Source: Dromiciops gliroides
Taxonomy: Eukaryota > Chordata > Mammalia > Microbiotheria > Microbiotheriidae
DNA length: 64,000 nucleotides
Direction: 5' to 3'
Assembly (NCBI RefSeq): GCF_019393635.1
Contig: NC_057861.1
Location: forward strand, 60,000,532-60,064,531
Numbering within the stretch: position 1 is the first letter of the stretch; the number at the start of each line of letters is the position of its first letter. Made by a program: the position numbers and the translations under genes. Of the stretch, positions 26,096 through 37,855 are shown in pieces. Under the pieces are notes generated by a model, which did not search any database, was not told the origin of the DNA, and worked only from the letters and a program-made list of their open reading frames with translations.

Positions 26096-26640
26096 TGCAT
26101 GGTTCTGAAGGTAACCATATGCTCTGCTACTGTTGCCCCACTTCTTCCCACCTTGACCAGCACCTTCTACACTAGACCCCTAGAATTCATATCCCAGTTG
26201 CTGGGGACATACATACATTCAACTTTGGAACTGGCATCCTGGGACTGAGCAATCTTGTTTAATGATCATGTGATTACAGATGTGCTTAGTCCATTATTTC
26301 TGTCTCCTAGACCATGCTTCATATACTATCCAGCCATTCCATTGTCCATTTGTACTATCTTACCATTTGCTCTGTCACCAATGTGCATGTCCTTTCTTCT
26401 CCCCCCTTGCTTTCCTCCTCTTGCTCTGAGGATGGCAATCAAGTCAACATTGCTATTTCTCCCAGAAAGGGAGCCTCATTTGGCTGACTGATGCATCGAT
26501 TGTCACTACCCTGACCAAAAATGCCCTTGGCCACCACTCCCCTCCATGAATTGTCTTCCTTTCTTAAAACGTAAACTCTGGGAGAAAAAGGACTTTGATC
26601 TTTTATATTTTTATCTCCAAAATTTTGCCTGACATATATA
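26096..26640. other. Intergenic, no gene seen
   Basis: Unique-looking, pyrimidine-rich sequence. No splice-framed exon identified. Confidence 0.4.
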
Positions 26641-26699
26641 GTAAGCACATAAATGCTTCATTAATTCATTCATTCACCCAAAATGAGGCACCAAAGAAG

Positions 26700-27215
26700 A
26701 TTTTTAAAATACTATTTTCTTTTCCCTCAATTACACATAAAAACAAATTTTAACATTTGTTGTTTTTTGTTTTGATTTGGAATTCTATCCCTCTCTCCCT
26801 TTCCTTCCTTCCCTCCCTGAGATGTCAAGCAATCTGATATAGGTTATACATGTGCAATCATAGAAAGCATTTTCATACCAGGCATTTTGTGTAAGAAGAC
26901 TAAAAAGAAAAGAAAAGAAAAGAAAAGAAAAGAAAAGAAAAGAAAAGAAAAGAAAAGAAAAGAAAAGAAAAGAAAAGAAAAAATGAAAAATCACATGCTT
27001 CAGTCTGTAGTCAGATACCATCAGTTTTCTCTTGATGGCATATAGCATTTTTCATCACGTGTCCTATGGGATTGTCTTTGATCAATGTATTGCTGCCTAT
27101 AGCCAAGTCATTCATAATTCTTCATTGTACAATATTGCTGTTACTGTGTACAATGTTCTCCTGGTTCTGCTTACTGCAGTTTATATCAGTTCATATAAGT
27201 CCTGAAGAAGTTTTT
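26700..27215 (-). mobile_element. L1 LINE 3' end
   Basis: Minus-strand 3' UTR words 'caatctgatataggttatac' and 'caatattgctgttactgtgt', with an (AAAAG)n expansion inside. Confidence 0.8.
26904..26981 (+). repeat. (AAAAG)n microsatellite
   Basis: About fifteen clean AAAAG units. Confidence 0.97.
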
Positions 27216-27404
27216 AAGAAAAGGCTGAAAAGCAGACAGAAAGGATTGTAGCCTCTCCACCACAGAAGGAACATCTCTCCCAATGGATAGTGGAAGTAAA
27301 TAAAAGATCTAGAACCACAGTACCTCTTATGGATATGGTTACCAGATTTCCAGGTCATTTCCAGAGTCAATAAATAATGGAGAGCAAGAAAAATCAATGC
27401 TTAA

Positions 27405-28152
27405 GCTCTCTTTGTGGTGGCAAAGAACTAGAAATTGAAGGGATGCCCATCAATTGGGGAATGGCTGAATAAGTTGTGGTATATGAATGTAATGGAATAC
27501 TATATAAGAAATGATGAACAGACAGATTTCAGAAAAATCTGGAAAGACTTAAATGGACTGATGCCGAGTGAAGTTAGCAGAACCAGGAGAACATTGTACA
27601 CAGTTCTGTGATGATCGGCTGTGATAGATTTTGCTTTTCTCAGCAATTCAATGATCCAAGACATTTCCAAAGGACCCATGATGGAAAATGCTCTCCACAT
27701 CCAGAAAAAGAACTGTGGAATCTGAATGCAGATTGAATCATACTATTTTTACTTTTTCTTTTGTTTTTTCCCTTCCTTGAGGTTTTTCTCTTTTGTTCTG
27801 AATATTCTTTCACAACATGACTAATGCGGGAACATGTTTAATGGGATTGTGCATATATAACCTATATCAGATTGCTTTCTGTTTTGGAGAGAGGGGGAGG
27901 GAAGGGAGAGAGGGAGAAAAATTTGGAACTAAAAATCTTATAAAAACAAATGTTGAGGGGGCAGCTAGGCGGTACAGTGGATAGAGCACTGTCCCTGGAT
28001 TCAGGAGGACCTGAGTTCAAATCTGGCCTCAGACACTTGACACTTACTAGCTGTGTGACCCTGGGCAAGTCACTTAACCCCAATTGCCTCACCAAAAAAA
28101 AAAAATGTTGAAAACTATCCTTACATGTAACTGGAAAAAATAAAATACTATT
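27405..28152 (+). mobile_element. L1 LINE 3' end, split by a SINE
   Basis: From 'gtggtggcaaagaactagaa' (the ORF2 C-terminus, VAKNWK-like) through the 3' UTR to 'ggaaaaaataaaatac'. Confidence 0.88.
27957..28105 (+). mobile_element. tRNA-derived SINE in L1
   Basis: Flanked by 'aaatgttga'. The same L1 3' UTR site carries a SINE at 30091, an independent copy. Confidence 0.92.
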
Positions 28153-29940
28153 AAGGAAAAACAAATTTTAATTTTAAAAAGATCAATGCTTAGTTGAGAG
28201 CTGAAGAAAACAGCTTCTGGTGAGTGTGAGACAGCAAAGGAGACAGACTGAGGCTGACATAAGTGAGTTAGGGGACACTGTCTGAGGGTTTTCTTCTCCT
28301 CCTGCTCAGCTGGAACAGGACTGAGTGGGAGAGAAGAGAAGATCTGGGAGGGAGGCCTAGAAGTTAGTGGAGAGAATTAATTTAGAAGCTTGGACTCTTT
28401 TCTCTCTTACCCTTTCACCTAATAATGCCTAACCCTTGGTCTCATCAAATAAACTTGGTATCTTTTATATCCTGTCTACAGCCACCTCCTCCCAGCCTCC
28501 ACCCAGCTCCATTCTTTCCCTATGACCCTCCCTCAGTCTCTTTCCTATAAAGGTGGAGTCTGAGATGAGACTATAAAAAAACAGCAGACCTTTCTCTCTG
28601 ACTTTAGATGGCAGTGAGGAACAAGTGGAATCCCAGGATAGCAGAAGTGTGACCTTGACCTCCCAGAGCTATCTTCCTCAGAGACTGAGACAGAGACTCA
28701 GAGACACCAGGTATTGCCTGAAAAGAAAAGGCTGAAATCAAAGATTGGGGCTGGACAGGGAGTCTCTCCAAGCTGTAGGCAGCAAGATGAGAAAGGGATT
28801 GGGCATGGGGATAGAAAAGAAGAAGCTGATAGGAACTGTGGGATAGAAGAGAATAAAAGTTGGGGGGAAACTCAGGAGGCACTAGAGAAGTGGGAAGTGG
28901 TGAGAAACCAGGGGATACAGTTACAGGGACATTGGAGGTTGGGAATAATCTGAGCACAAGGAATTGTCACTGTAAGCAGGCTTAACTGTAAGCTGGGTAC
29001 AGAGTCCATCCAAGAGAGGGATCGATGGAGACAGGCGAGGCTGTGGCCCTAGGGATTGGCTGCCAGAAAACAAAACTGCAATCAGAAAAAACAAGCAGTT
29101 ATGCTTGAATCTTGGGCCACAGCTCTGGTAATGATACAGGATTAGTCCAAGGAAGGAGACTTGGAGACTCAAGGAGGGGTTCTGCAAGGAAAGAGAAAGA
29201 AACTGAGGTTAGTCAGTCTCCAAATCTTACCAGGGGTAGGCATATTCCCTCTTTTTCTATTATACTTCTTTATAACTAATCATTTACGGACACACACCCC
29301 CAATCCTAATGCTTTATTCTACAGCTTCTTTTGTACCTTTGTCCCATCGCTCCCAATCTATGTGCAGATCTCTAGGGTAACATTTACCATTCATTGTCTA
29401 TGTAAAGTATTTACCAGGCCACAAAACTTTATTATTGAAGATCGTTATTCTTTTTTAATTTTAATCAAAGGAGAGTTTTATTTTTTAAAAAGGAAAAGGA
29501 AATACTTGAATCAGCAACCATTAGTCCCAAAGAGATATGTCAATCTCTGAAATCATTTATGGTCTTGAATGCAAGGGCCTCTCTGGCAAAGGTTCTACTC
29601 CACAAATTCAGTCTTGGATCACTGCTCTTCCCCAGGCTGCTTCATAAAAATAGAGAGGCATGACACTTATTCCTCTGTTCCATTCATTCATAGAAATAAC
29701 TTGGATCAGAAAAGTACAAAGGACAGATCTCTGGGTACTTTCTAGAACCATCCTTCTAAGTTTCCATTAAACTCTTAACAATTCCTCTTTAGATCCAATC
29801 ATTCTCCCAGTTCCAAATCATCCTAACCTCTCCATCTTACATGCAAAAAAGCATGAGATATTTTATCAAATGCTTTGCTAAAATACAGTAATACCATATT
29901 TGCAGCATTCTTCTGACTTGTCATTCTAGTTATTCTGTAA
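28153..29940. other. Intergenic, mostly unique sequence
   Basis: Apart from the candidate promoter at 28544-28710 I see no gene. 28400-28470 contains AATAAA and may be the end of an old LTR. Confidence 0.4.
28544..28710 (+). promoter_or_regulatory. Candidate TATA promoter and untranslated first exon, possibly of CYP4F gene B
   Basis: This non-repetitive stretch has two TATA-like words (TATAAA 28546-28551; TATAAAAAA 28572-28580). Then comes a possible exon ending CAG at 28710 before GTATTG. Inside it, TGACCTTGACCT (28650-28661) reads on the minus strand as TCAAGGTCA, the extended half-site bound by NR5A/ERR-type nuclear receptors. Gene B needs a non-coding first exon somewhere upstream, but this one would be 12 kb away. 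Inference only; the donor is weak and the TATA words could be chance. Confidence 0.25.
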
Positions 29941-29944
29941 AAAA

Positions 29945-30320
29945 TGAAAATAAGGTCAGTCTGTAATGCAGAAATATGTTTAATGTGATTGTACATATAT
30001 AATCTACATCAGATTGCTTGCTGTCTTGGGGGGAGGGAAGGAAGGGAGGGAGAAAAATTTGGAACTAGAAATCTTATAAAAACAAATGTTGGGGCGGCTA
30101 GGTGGCGCAGTGGATAGAGCACTGGCCCTGGAGTCAGGAGTACCTGGGTTCAAATCTGGCCTCAGACACTTAACACTTACTAGCTGTGTGACCCTGGGCA
30201 AGTCACTTAACCCCAATTGCCTCACTAAAAAAAAAAAAAAAAAAATGTTGAAAACTATCTCCACATGTAATTAGAAAATAATAAAATACTTTCATGATTT
30301 AAAAAAAGAAAAGAAAAGAA
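29945..30320 (+). mobile_element. L1 LINE 3' end with SINE
   Basis: Contains 'gattgtacatatataatcta' and 'gaaaataataaaatactttc' around the SINE. Confidence 0.85.
30091..30243 (+). mobile_element. tRNA-derived SINE in L1
   Basis: The 'ggggcggctaggtggcgcag' and 'cacttaacacttac' variant. Flanked by 'aaatgttg'. Confidence 0.92.
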
Positions 30321-30384
30321 GGTTAGTCTGGTATGATCTATTCTTAATGAAGCCATGCTGGCTTTAAGATTTGCTGCTTTTCAG

Positions 30385-30955
30385 CTCTTTTCGTGGTAGA
30401 GAATTGGAAATTGAAGTGATGCCCATCAATTGGGGAATGGCTAACAAGTTGTGGTACATGATTATGATGAAATAGTATTATGCTATAAGAAATGATGAGC
30501 AGGCTAACTTTTAAAAAAACCTGGAAAGACTTAAATCAACTTTTACAAAGTGAAGTGAGCAAAACCAGAGAATTGAACACAGTAACAGTAATATTATAGG
30601 ATGATCAACTGTAAATGACTTAGCTATATTCAATAATACAATGATCCAACACAATTCCAAAGGACTCATGATGAAAAATGCTATTCACATCCAGAGAAAG
30701 AACTGATGGAGTCTGAAAACAGATTGAAACATACTATTTTAAATTTTCTTTTTTGTAGTTTTTTTTTCCTTTTGGTCTGTTTCTTCTTTTACAACATGAC
30801 TAATATAGAAATATATTTTACATGATTGTACATATATAACCTATATCAAATTGCTTACCATCTTAGAGGTGAGGAAGGAAGGGAGAAAACTTGGAACTCA
30901 AAATTTTATTTTTAAAATGAATGTTAAAAATTGTCTTTACAGGTAATTGGTATAT
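30385..30955 (+). mobile_element. L1 LINE 3' end
   Basis: ORF2 C-terminal and 3' UTR words in order ('tggtagagaattggaaattg' to 'gaactcaaaattttat'). A second copy in the same orientation as the preceding one. Confidence 0.85.
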
Positions 30956-32890
30956 GCGCGTGTGTATGTATGATTGCTGCTTTCCTTTCTGAAAATTCAT
31001 CAATCTTCCCTCAAAATATGTTCAAGAATTTTTCAAGGAATCAAAATCAAGCAAATTGGTCAACAGTTAGAAGTTTCCACCTCTCTCTCTCTCTCTCTCG
31101 GGGGGGTTGGGGTATGGGGGGAGTAATCTCTTTGGGGAAGGGGGAGTGAAACCAAGGTGGTAGAATACAGGCAACAACCAAGAAATTTATATATAAGGTT
31201 CACATGAGGATAACTTCCTACAATTGCAAATTAATTTGGGTGCATGAAAAAGTTCTCCAAACCATTATAAATAACTTTGCTTTCAACTGGAGAAGTTTCT
31301 GTTATAGAATTAAAATATAGAACATTTTTTTCTACACAGTGTAATAGTAGAAGGATAGAAATCTGGTTCTGAGGCAAAGAAGGCTCAAAGTTTTCTTCTA
31401 GCAATAGAGTATGATAGGGGAAGGGAGAAAAGCATAAAGTGACACCAAAATTCAGGGCAGAGCCCTCCTCATAACCACAAGGTGTATTGGTGGAAGAAGG
31501 CAAGGTGTCCTGGTTTGAACTTTAAGCTTTAAGGTATAAAGGGAAGTTGGACAAGGCTATTGATTTCAAAGTGTGATTAGAATAGGCCTTGTAAATAATG
31601 ACTATTGTAAATAAAATTAAATAAATAAATAAGATGACTATTATAAATGCCCAAATTAACTACAAAGGACAAATGAAGGAAGGTGTTATCTGCATCCAAA
31701 GAAAGAACTGATAAATAGAAGTATGTATAAAATGCTTTTACATATGTAAACATTTACATATATAAATATATTTACATATGTAAACATATTTGGTAGCCAT
31801 GGGGGGAAGAAAAAAGTGACATGATAACTTTGACTATATTTACTATATATAAACTATACCAAAATGTATTATTTATGTACTTATAATTTATACATACAAA
31901 TTCATATTATATATGTATATTTCTATAAACTATATTTAATAGTTACTTACTATAACTATTATATTCTTATTATAACTATATTTAAAAGGAATAGTGAATT
32001 GTACATAATAGATTTGCAGTTTTATGTGCAAGCCTCTTCTATTATACTATGCTATGGAAATACCTGTTTTTTCCATAAATTAAAAATAAAACAGATTTTT
32101 AAAAGGAAGATGGAATGAGATATTCCAAAAGGCAAAAGAAAAAGATCTACAACCAAGAAAAACTTAGACAGAAACTCGAGTATGATCCAACAAGAAAAAT
32201 AAATGGATCTTCAATGAAAGAGTGAACTTTCAAACATTTTTATGGAGAAAAAAACTAAAGCAGACTAGGAATTTTGAAATACAAATATGGGAGCAAAGAA
32301 AAAAATTATAAAGTAAATAAAAACAAAAGTATGCCATCATCTGAATTTAAAATTTTCTTTAAAGAACAACAGGCTGTGAGATATGGGGAGAAAGCAATAA
32401 TTACAAAGGTCTAAGTCTAACTTGCTATAGGGTGTATCTTCAAGATGCAATTGTAACATCTCTCACAAATATCTTCACAGAATTACAAAATCTCAGAGTT
32501 TGAAGAGATCTAAAAGGCCATGTAGTCCACCTTGCACTTGACCAAACATTTTTTCTACAAAATCCTCAATAGTCATCCAGTCTTGACTTGAATGAATGAA
32601 TAAATGAATGAAGCGATACTTAAGTACTTACTATGTGCTAATCATTTGATGTACAAATAGAAAAGTAAAATAGGCCCTCTCAAGGAACTCACCTTCGAAT
32701 GGGGAAGACAACACACATGCAGTCTTACAGCTGCAAGTCAGATGAAGAGATTTCATGGTCTTTAGGTCAAAGGGAAAAGTAGATGGTAATGCCTCTTCTT
32801 TAATGTCATTTCCACTAATGAAATCATATTAGATTTTATTTTTTTTCCAATGAGGGGGAACTCACCAACTCCTGAGGCAGCCCATTCCAT
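30956..32890. other. Intergenic, AT-rich, no gene seen
   Basis: (CT)n at 31080-31099, G-rich patch 31100-31145, and TA-rich stretch 31730-31990. Old repeat-like end at 32585-32760. Confidence 0.4.
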
Positions 32891-32904
32891 ACCTTGATCT
32901 AATT

Positions 32905-33700
32905 CTTTTTTTTTTAAATAAAAGTATTTTATTATTTTCCAGTTACATGTAGAAATAGTTTTCAACATTTGTTTATATAAGATTTCCAATTTCAAATTTT
33001 TCTCCCTCCCTCCCCTCCCTCCCCCCTCCCCTAGACAGCAGGCAATCTGATATAGGTTATATATACATAATAACATTAAACATATTTCTGCATTAGTCAT
33101 GTTATACAAGAAGGATCAGAGCACAAAGGAAAAACCTCAAATCAGAAAACCAGCATCAAAAGCAAAAGAAATAGTTTGGTCCAATCAGCATCCATATTCC
33201 ACAGTTCCTTTTTTTTTTTTCTGGATTTGGAGAGCCTTTTCCATCATGAATCCTTTGGAACATTCTTGTTCCATTGGATTGGTGAGAAGAATCTAGTCTA
33301 TCACAGTTGATCAACACATAATGTTGATGATACTGTGTATAATGTTCTTCTGGTTCTGCTCATCTCACTCATCATCAGTTCATGCAAGTCCTTCCAGGTT
33401 TCTCTGAACTCCACCTGTTCATCGTTTCTTATAGCACAATAGAATTCCATTACATTCATATACCACAACTTGTTCGGCCATTCCCCAATTGATCAACATC
33501 CCCTCAATTTCCAATTCCTTGCCACCACAAAAAGAGCAGCTATAAATATTTTTGTACATGTGGATCCTTTTCCCTTTTTTTTTTTTTTTGATCTCTTTGG
33601 GGAAAAGACCCAAGAGTGGTATTGCTAGGTCAAAAGGTCTGCACAGCTTTATAGCCCTTTAGGCATAATTCCAAATTGCTCTCCAGAATGGTTGGACCTT
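32905..33700 (-). mobile_element. L1 LINE 3' end
   Basis: The minus strand has 3' UTR words, then the ORF2 C-terminus near 33419-33613 (CSFCGGKELEIEGML with frame damage). Confidence 0.87.
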
Positions 33701-33739
33701 GATCTAATTCTCGAGATATCATTGCTTATATCAAGCCTC

Positions 33740-34480
33740 AAGGAACTTACTTTCTACTAGGGATGGAATAAGGTGTAATCCAAGGTAGGGAGTTAAGTTG
33801 CTGAGGAAGATCTCAAGAAAAGTACTCTAGGAAATTCTGAGGAGAAAAAATACCTAAAACCAAAGGAAACAGGAAAGGTTTCATGGAGGAGGTGACACCT
33901 GATCTGAATGTGGAAGGAAGAAATGGATTCTAAGATGGAGAGGTGAATAGGCAAGCCATGCCAGGAATGCAGGACAACTTGTGTAAATGCAAAGAGGTAA
34001 GATATCTAGCATCAAGTTCAAGAAATCATTAGTATTTTAACTTTGCTGGAATACAAAATTCTTCAAGCAAAATTATTTGAAACAAGGCGGTTAAAGTATG
34101 ATGCCAGATTGTAAAGGACTTTGAGTTCCAGACTAAAAGGGTCACATTTTTTCCTAGAGCCAAAAGGAAGTCACAGGAGTTTTTTTTGTTTGTTTGTTTT
34201 TGTTTTTTAGTAGATAGCTGACATGGTTAGACCTGTATGAGCAATATTAACCTAGCAACTATATGGAAGAGGGATAAGCAAAAGGAGAAACTGGAGGACC
34301 AATTAGGCAAGAAGACCAAGCATGGATCAAAAAGCATGTATTAAGTATTTACTATATGTCAGGCATTGTGCTAAATTCTGGGAATATGAAAAAAAAAGCA
34401 AAAATAGTTCCCACCCTTAAGGAATTTACATACTAATGGGAGAGATAAGCAAATAAAAACAACACAGATGATAAGAACTG
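33740..34480 (-). mobile_element. L2/CR1-like LINE fragment, diverged
   Basis: 'ggtttcatggaggaggtgac' and 'gacatggttagacctg' with 'caggcattgtgctaaattct' match the layout of the better preserved copy at 37190-37850. Confidence 0.5.
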
Positions 34481-35310
34481 TAATCTTAAGAGTTGGCTCA
34501 AGACCAGTAAAGAGTTGGAGCCACTCCCACCTACCAGGGGTTTTGTTTCTTCTCAGGTTTTTGGCTGTTCTGAGCATATGGCATGCACCTCCTGGTTGAT
34601 AATGCCCATCAAGGGCATGCTGAAACCACGTCCTACTGAGGAGTGATTGTTAAATTTAAATTGATTGTCTAGACTTAAGAAAGTAATAGAGAAAATGTTA
34701 ATAATGCAGATTAAGCTTTAAATGAGTCAGAGAGCTGGTTGTTCAACATTTATCAACAGAACCTGATAATGATTATCCAATGTCTTATTAGAGAAGGAGA
34801 CTGTCACCTTGTGTCACCTTAGATAAAGACAGAATCCCTTTTTCCAAAGTAAAAACTGTCCCTAAGCCTCCAATTTCCTTATGCCCAGATCTGATCCCTT
34901 AGCCTCTCAAACCCACTATACCCTGAAGTCCCAACTTCTAGAACCTTTCCCTTCTCCCTCCCCCAGCCCCATCCTTGGACTCTCTTTGGAGCCCAATGTG
35001 GGCAGGAAAGCCAAGGCCTGAGCTACAGGTGGCTGAGAAAAAAGAGGGAGAGGTGACATCTCTTTAATACAGGAAATAACCTTTAGCTATCTAGAGATTT
35101 CTGATATATTAACACTCATATAATCTCCCAAGGTGCCCCATCAACTCCTGCCTACATAGCAGTTCATCTATCAATATGCCAACAATGTGATGTGGTAGGC
35201 AGAAAAGCTAAGCCAGTCTTAGGCTTCATGAGGACCAGCATAGGGTCCAAGGATAGAAAAGTAATAATAGGTGTAAGTAAATATAGTTAGCCTTTGTCAG
35301 TCCCCATCTT
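34481..35310. other. Intergenic, no gene seen
   Basis: Unassigned. No exon-like open block with splice sites was found. Confidence 0.35.
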
Positions 35311-35493
35311 GGATATTATATTACATTCTAGGAGCCACAGTTTAGGAAGGATGTGATAAACACAAGTGTCTGAAAGAGGGCAACCAGATTGAAGAACCTT
35401 CAGCTCATCTCATATGAGGGCTTATTGAAAGACCTTTGGATGTATAGCCCTGAGAAGAAAAAACTTAGGAGTATCTATCACGTATAAAAAGTA

Positions 35494-35632
35494 TTCTTCT
35501 CCTCCTCCTTCTTTTTCTTCTTCCCCTCCTCCTCCTTCTTCTTCCTCCTTCCTCCCTTCTTCTTCATCTTCTCCTTCTCCTTCTCCTTCTCCTTCTCCTT
35601 CTCCTTCTCCTTCTCCTTCTCCTTCTCTTTGT
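35494..35632 (+). repeat. Pyrimidine tract, (CTTCTC)n
   Basis: Pure C/T for about 135 bases, with nine or so CTTCTC units near its right end. Confidence 0.95.
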
Positions 35633-36545
35633 ATGATATAATTATGGAGTTGAATCAGATTAAACTCTGAGGATGGGGTCTGGAAGGTACCCAGCCCTGC
35701 CCTAGTATAGTTCGTTTAGAAGTTTATTGCTTGTCAAATTCTCACTGTCTCCTTTAAGTTTTATTGCCAATTAACAGTATTTTTACTTCTGCTCAGTCTC
35801 CCCACTTGTCAGCTACATATTAGTTTTGTCTGCAATCCATCATGTGTCAGAACCCCAGTCAGTGGGTCAGGGAGTTAGCCCACCAATTCAATACTCGGGA
35901 CTCAAGAAGAAAGGACAGGGCTCAGCACAGGATGCAGCAATTGAGTTGAGACCAGATGTTAAGTGACATGTCTCTTTTTCTCAGAGCAGAATCCCCTTGA
36001 CCCTAGGGTCCCAACAATGTGTTATTCTTTTATTCTTTATTCTATTTCTTTGACTTCCCAACATAGCTGAAGATAAATTTTAACCCTGTCATCCTTAACA
36101 ATGCTGAAGCACCTGAGTGACTCTTCCTGTTATTCAGGTTGAATATCTTTAGAGACAGGGGCCTGGAGAGGGGAGTCAGTGGGAACTGTGAGATCTGAAA
36201 CATCTGACTGTCACTCCCCTGTTTCCTCTTCCTTTGGTTTGACCTTGTTCCCCCTCCCCTTTTCCCCCTTGTTCCTGGAACACGTATGCATGTCTCCATA
36301 CATTGATCACGAGCTGAACACGTACCCTGGGTGAGACAGGATTGGATGTTAGATTGTGAGCTCAACCTAGTGTGTGTGGGGACTTCCCCTCTGACCAACA
36401 TTCCTATATAAGGTCAAGGCGTGTATTAGCTGGCGCGGCTCGGGCATTGAGCTTGCCCATTCCTATGGGAATGTAATAAATCTGTCTCTGCTTGACTTGG
36501 TGGTCTCCTCGAGTTATTTGGGTAAACTGAGGCAGTTTGCTCCAT
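35633..36545 (+). mobile_element. LTR-like insertion
   Basis: TATATAAGG at about 36405, a 'gagcttgcccattcc' R-like segment and AATAAA at about 36474 give a retroviral promoter/poly(A) layout. The exact left end is not determined. Confidence 0.5.
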
Positions 36546-36547
36546 AT

Positions 36548-36697
36548 ATCCTTCTCCTCCTTCTCCTTCTCCTTCTCCTCCTTCTCCCCCTTCTCCTCCT
36601 TCTCCTCCTTCTCCTCCTCCTCCTTCTTCTTCTTCTTCTTCTCCCTCTCTTTTCCCCTTCCCCTCCTCCTTCTCCTTTTTCTTCTTCTTCTCCCCTT
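36548..36697 (+). repeat. Pyrimidine tract, (CTTCTCCT)n
   Basis: About 150 bases of nearly pure C/T on the right side of the LTR-like insertion. The apparent poly-Leu and poly-Arg/Glu frames here are artefacts. Confidence 0.95.
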
Positions 36698-37184
36698 GAG
36701 AGCAGAACTAGGAACGATGGATGACAGGTGCAAAGAGATAGATTTAGGCTTGATGTCAGGAAAGACAATTTAAGTTATCCCTAAGTGGAATGGGCTGACT
36801 TAGCAGGATAGTAGACTGCCCTAACTCAAGATCTTTGAATCAATGTTGGATAACAATTTATCAGGTCTGTCAGGGAGAAAATTCAAAGTGAGGTTTTGTG
36901 TGGAAGCTCTGAATGGCTTTTGAGGTCCCTTGCAACTCCAAAATTCTGTGTTTCCCTTGTTACCCAAAGTCCCAGAAGTTTGAGTCCTTGACCAACTGGC
37001 CAGTTTCTCCCCTTGGTACCCCATATTACCTTGGTACCTAGTACTTATCCTCAGGTCTCAATGCTCCCCTTGTCTATCTCAGATACTAGGAGTGACAATA
37101 CAAAAGGATGGTGATGAGTAACAAGTCATGGGGATGAGGAGATTTGGACCCTGGCTTCTGTGTGAAGAGCAAGTGATGATCCAA

Positions 37185-37855
37185 ATGTCAGTCACTCAGT
37201 ATTTTTTAGGCACCTGCTAATAAATACTATTATTCAGGCACTGTGCTAAACACTAGGGATACAAAAAGAGGCAAAGGCAGTCCCTGCCCTCAAGAAGCTC
37301 ACAACCTAATGGATGACACAACAAATGGATAACTACAAGCAAACTATAAACAGGATAAGTAGGAAATAATTAGAAGACAAAAGGCAATCAAGAGAGGTTA
37401 GAAAAAGCTTCCTATAGAAGATGGGATTTTAGTTGGGACTTAAAGGAAGTCAGGGGATCCAGGAAGCAAAGAGGAGGAGTGAGAGCATTCCAGGCATGGG
37501 GGACAATCAGAGAAAATGTCCAGAACCAAGAGATGGATGGTCTTGTTTGCAGAATAGCAAGGTCAGTGTCCCTGGATTGAAGTGTATGTAAGGTGTTAAG
37601 AAGAATTGAAAGAGAGGGGGAAGGTAGGTTATGAAGAACTTTGAATGTCAAACGGAGTATTTTGTATTTGATCCTGGAAGCAACAGAGAGCCACTGGAGT
37701 TTGTTGAGTAGGGGAATGACATGGTCAGACCTGCACTTTAGGAAAATCACTTTAGTAGCTGAATGGAAGATAGAATGCAGTAGGGAGAGACTTGAGGCAG
37801 GCAGACCCACCAGAAGCTTTTGTGATAATACAGATGTGAAGTGATATGGACTGAA
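37185..37855 (-). mobile_element. L2/CR1-family LINE, ORF2 C-terminal region
   Basis: A 132-codon minus frame (37412-37810) reads [40 protein letters not shown] and SFKSQLKSHLL. This is the conserved end of CR1/L2 reverse-transcriptase proteins. The 3' part continues to 37185. Confidence 0.85.

Larger units (their letters stand above)
35315..36965 (+). mobile_element. L3/CR1-type LINE 3' end interrupted by an LTR-like insertion
   Basis: The left half (35315-35490, 'ggagccacagtttaggaagg' to 'agaagaaaaaacttaggagt') and right half (36698-36965, 'gagcagaactaggaacgatg' to 'gaggtcccttgcaactccaa') are consecutive parts of one CR1/L3 3' end. About 1.2 kb lies between them. Confidence 0.65.

Noticed and set aside
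36404..36773. Poly-Leu, poly-Ser/Phe and poly-Arg/Glu frames
   Set aside because: Translations of the C/T tract in different frames; no other coding signal.
37412..37810. 132-codon minus frame as a host gene
   Set aside because: Matches the C-terminal region of L2/CR1 LINE proteins; it is a transposon remnant.
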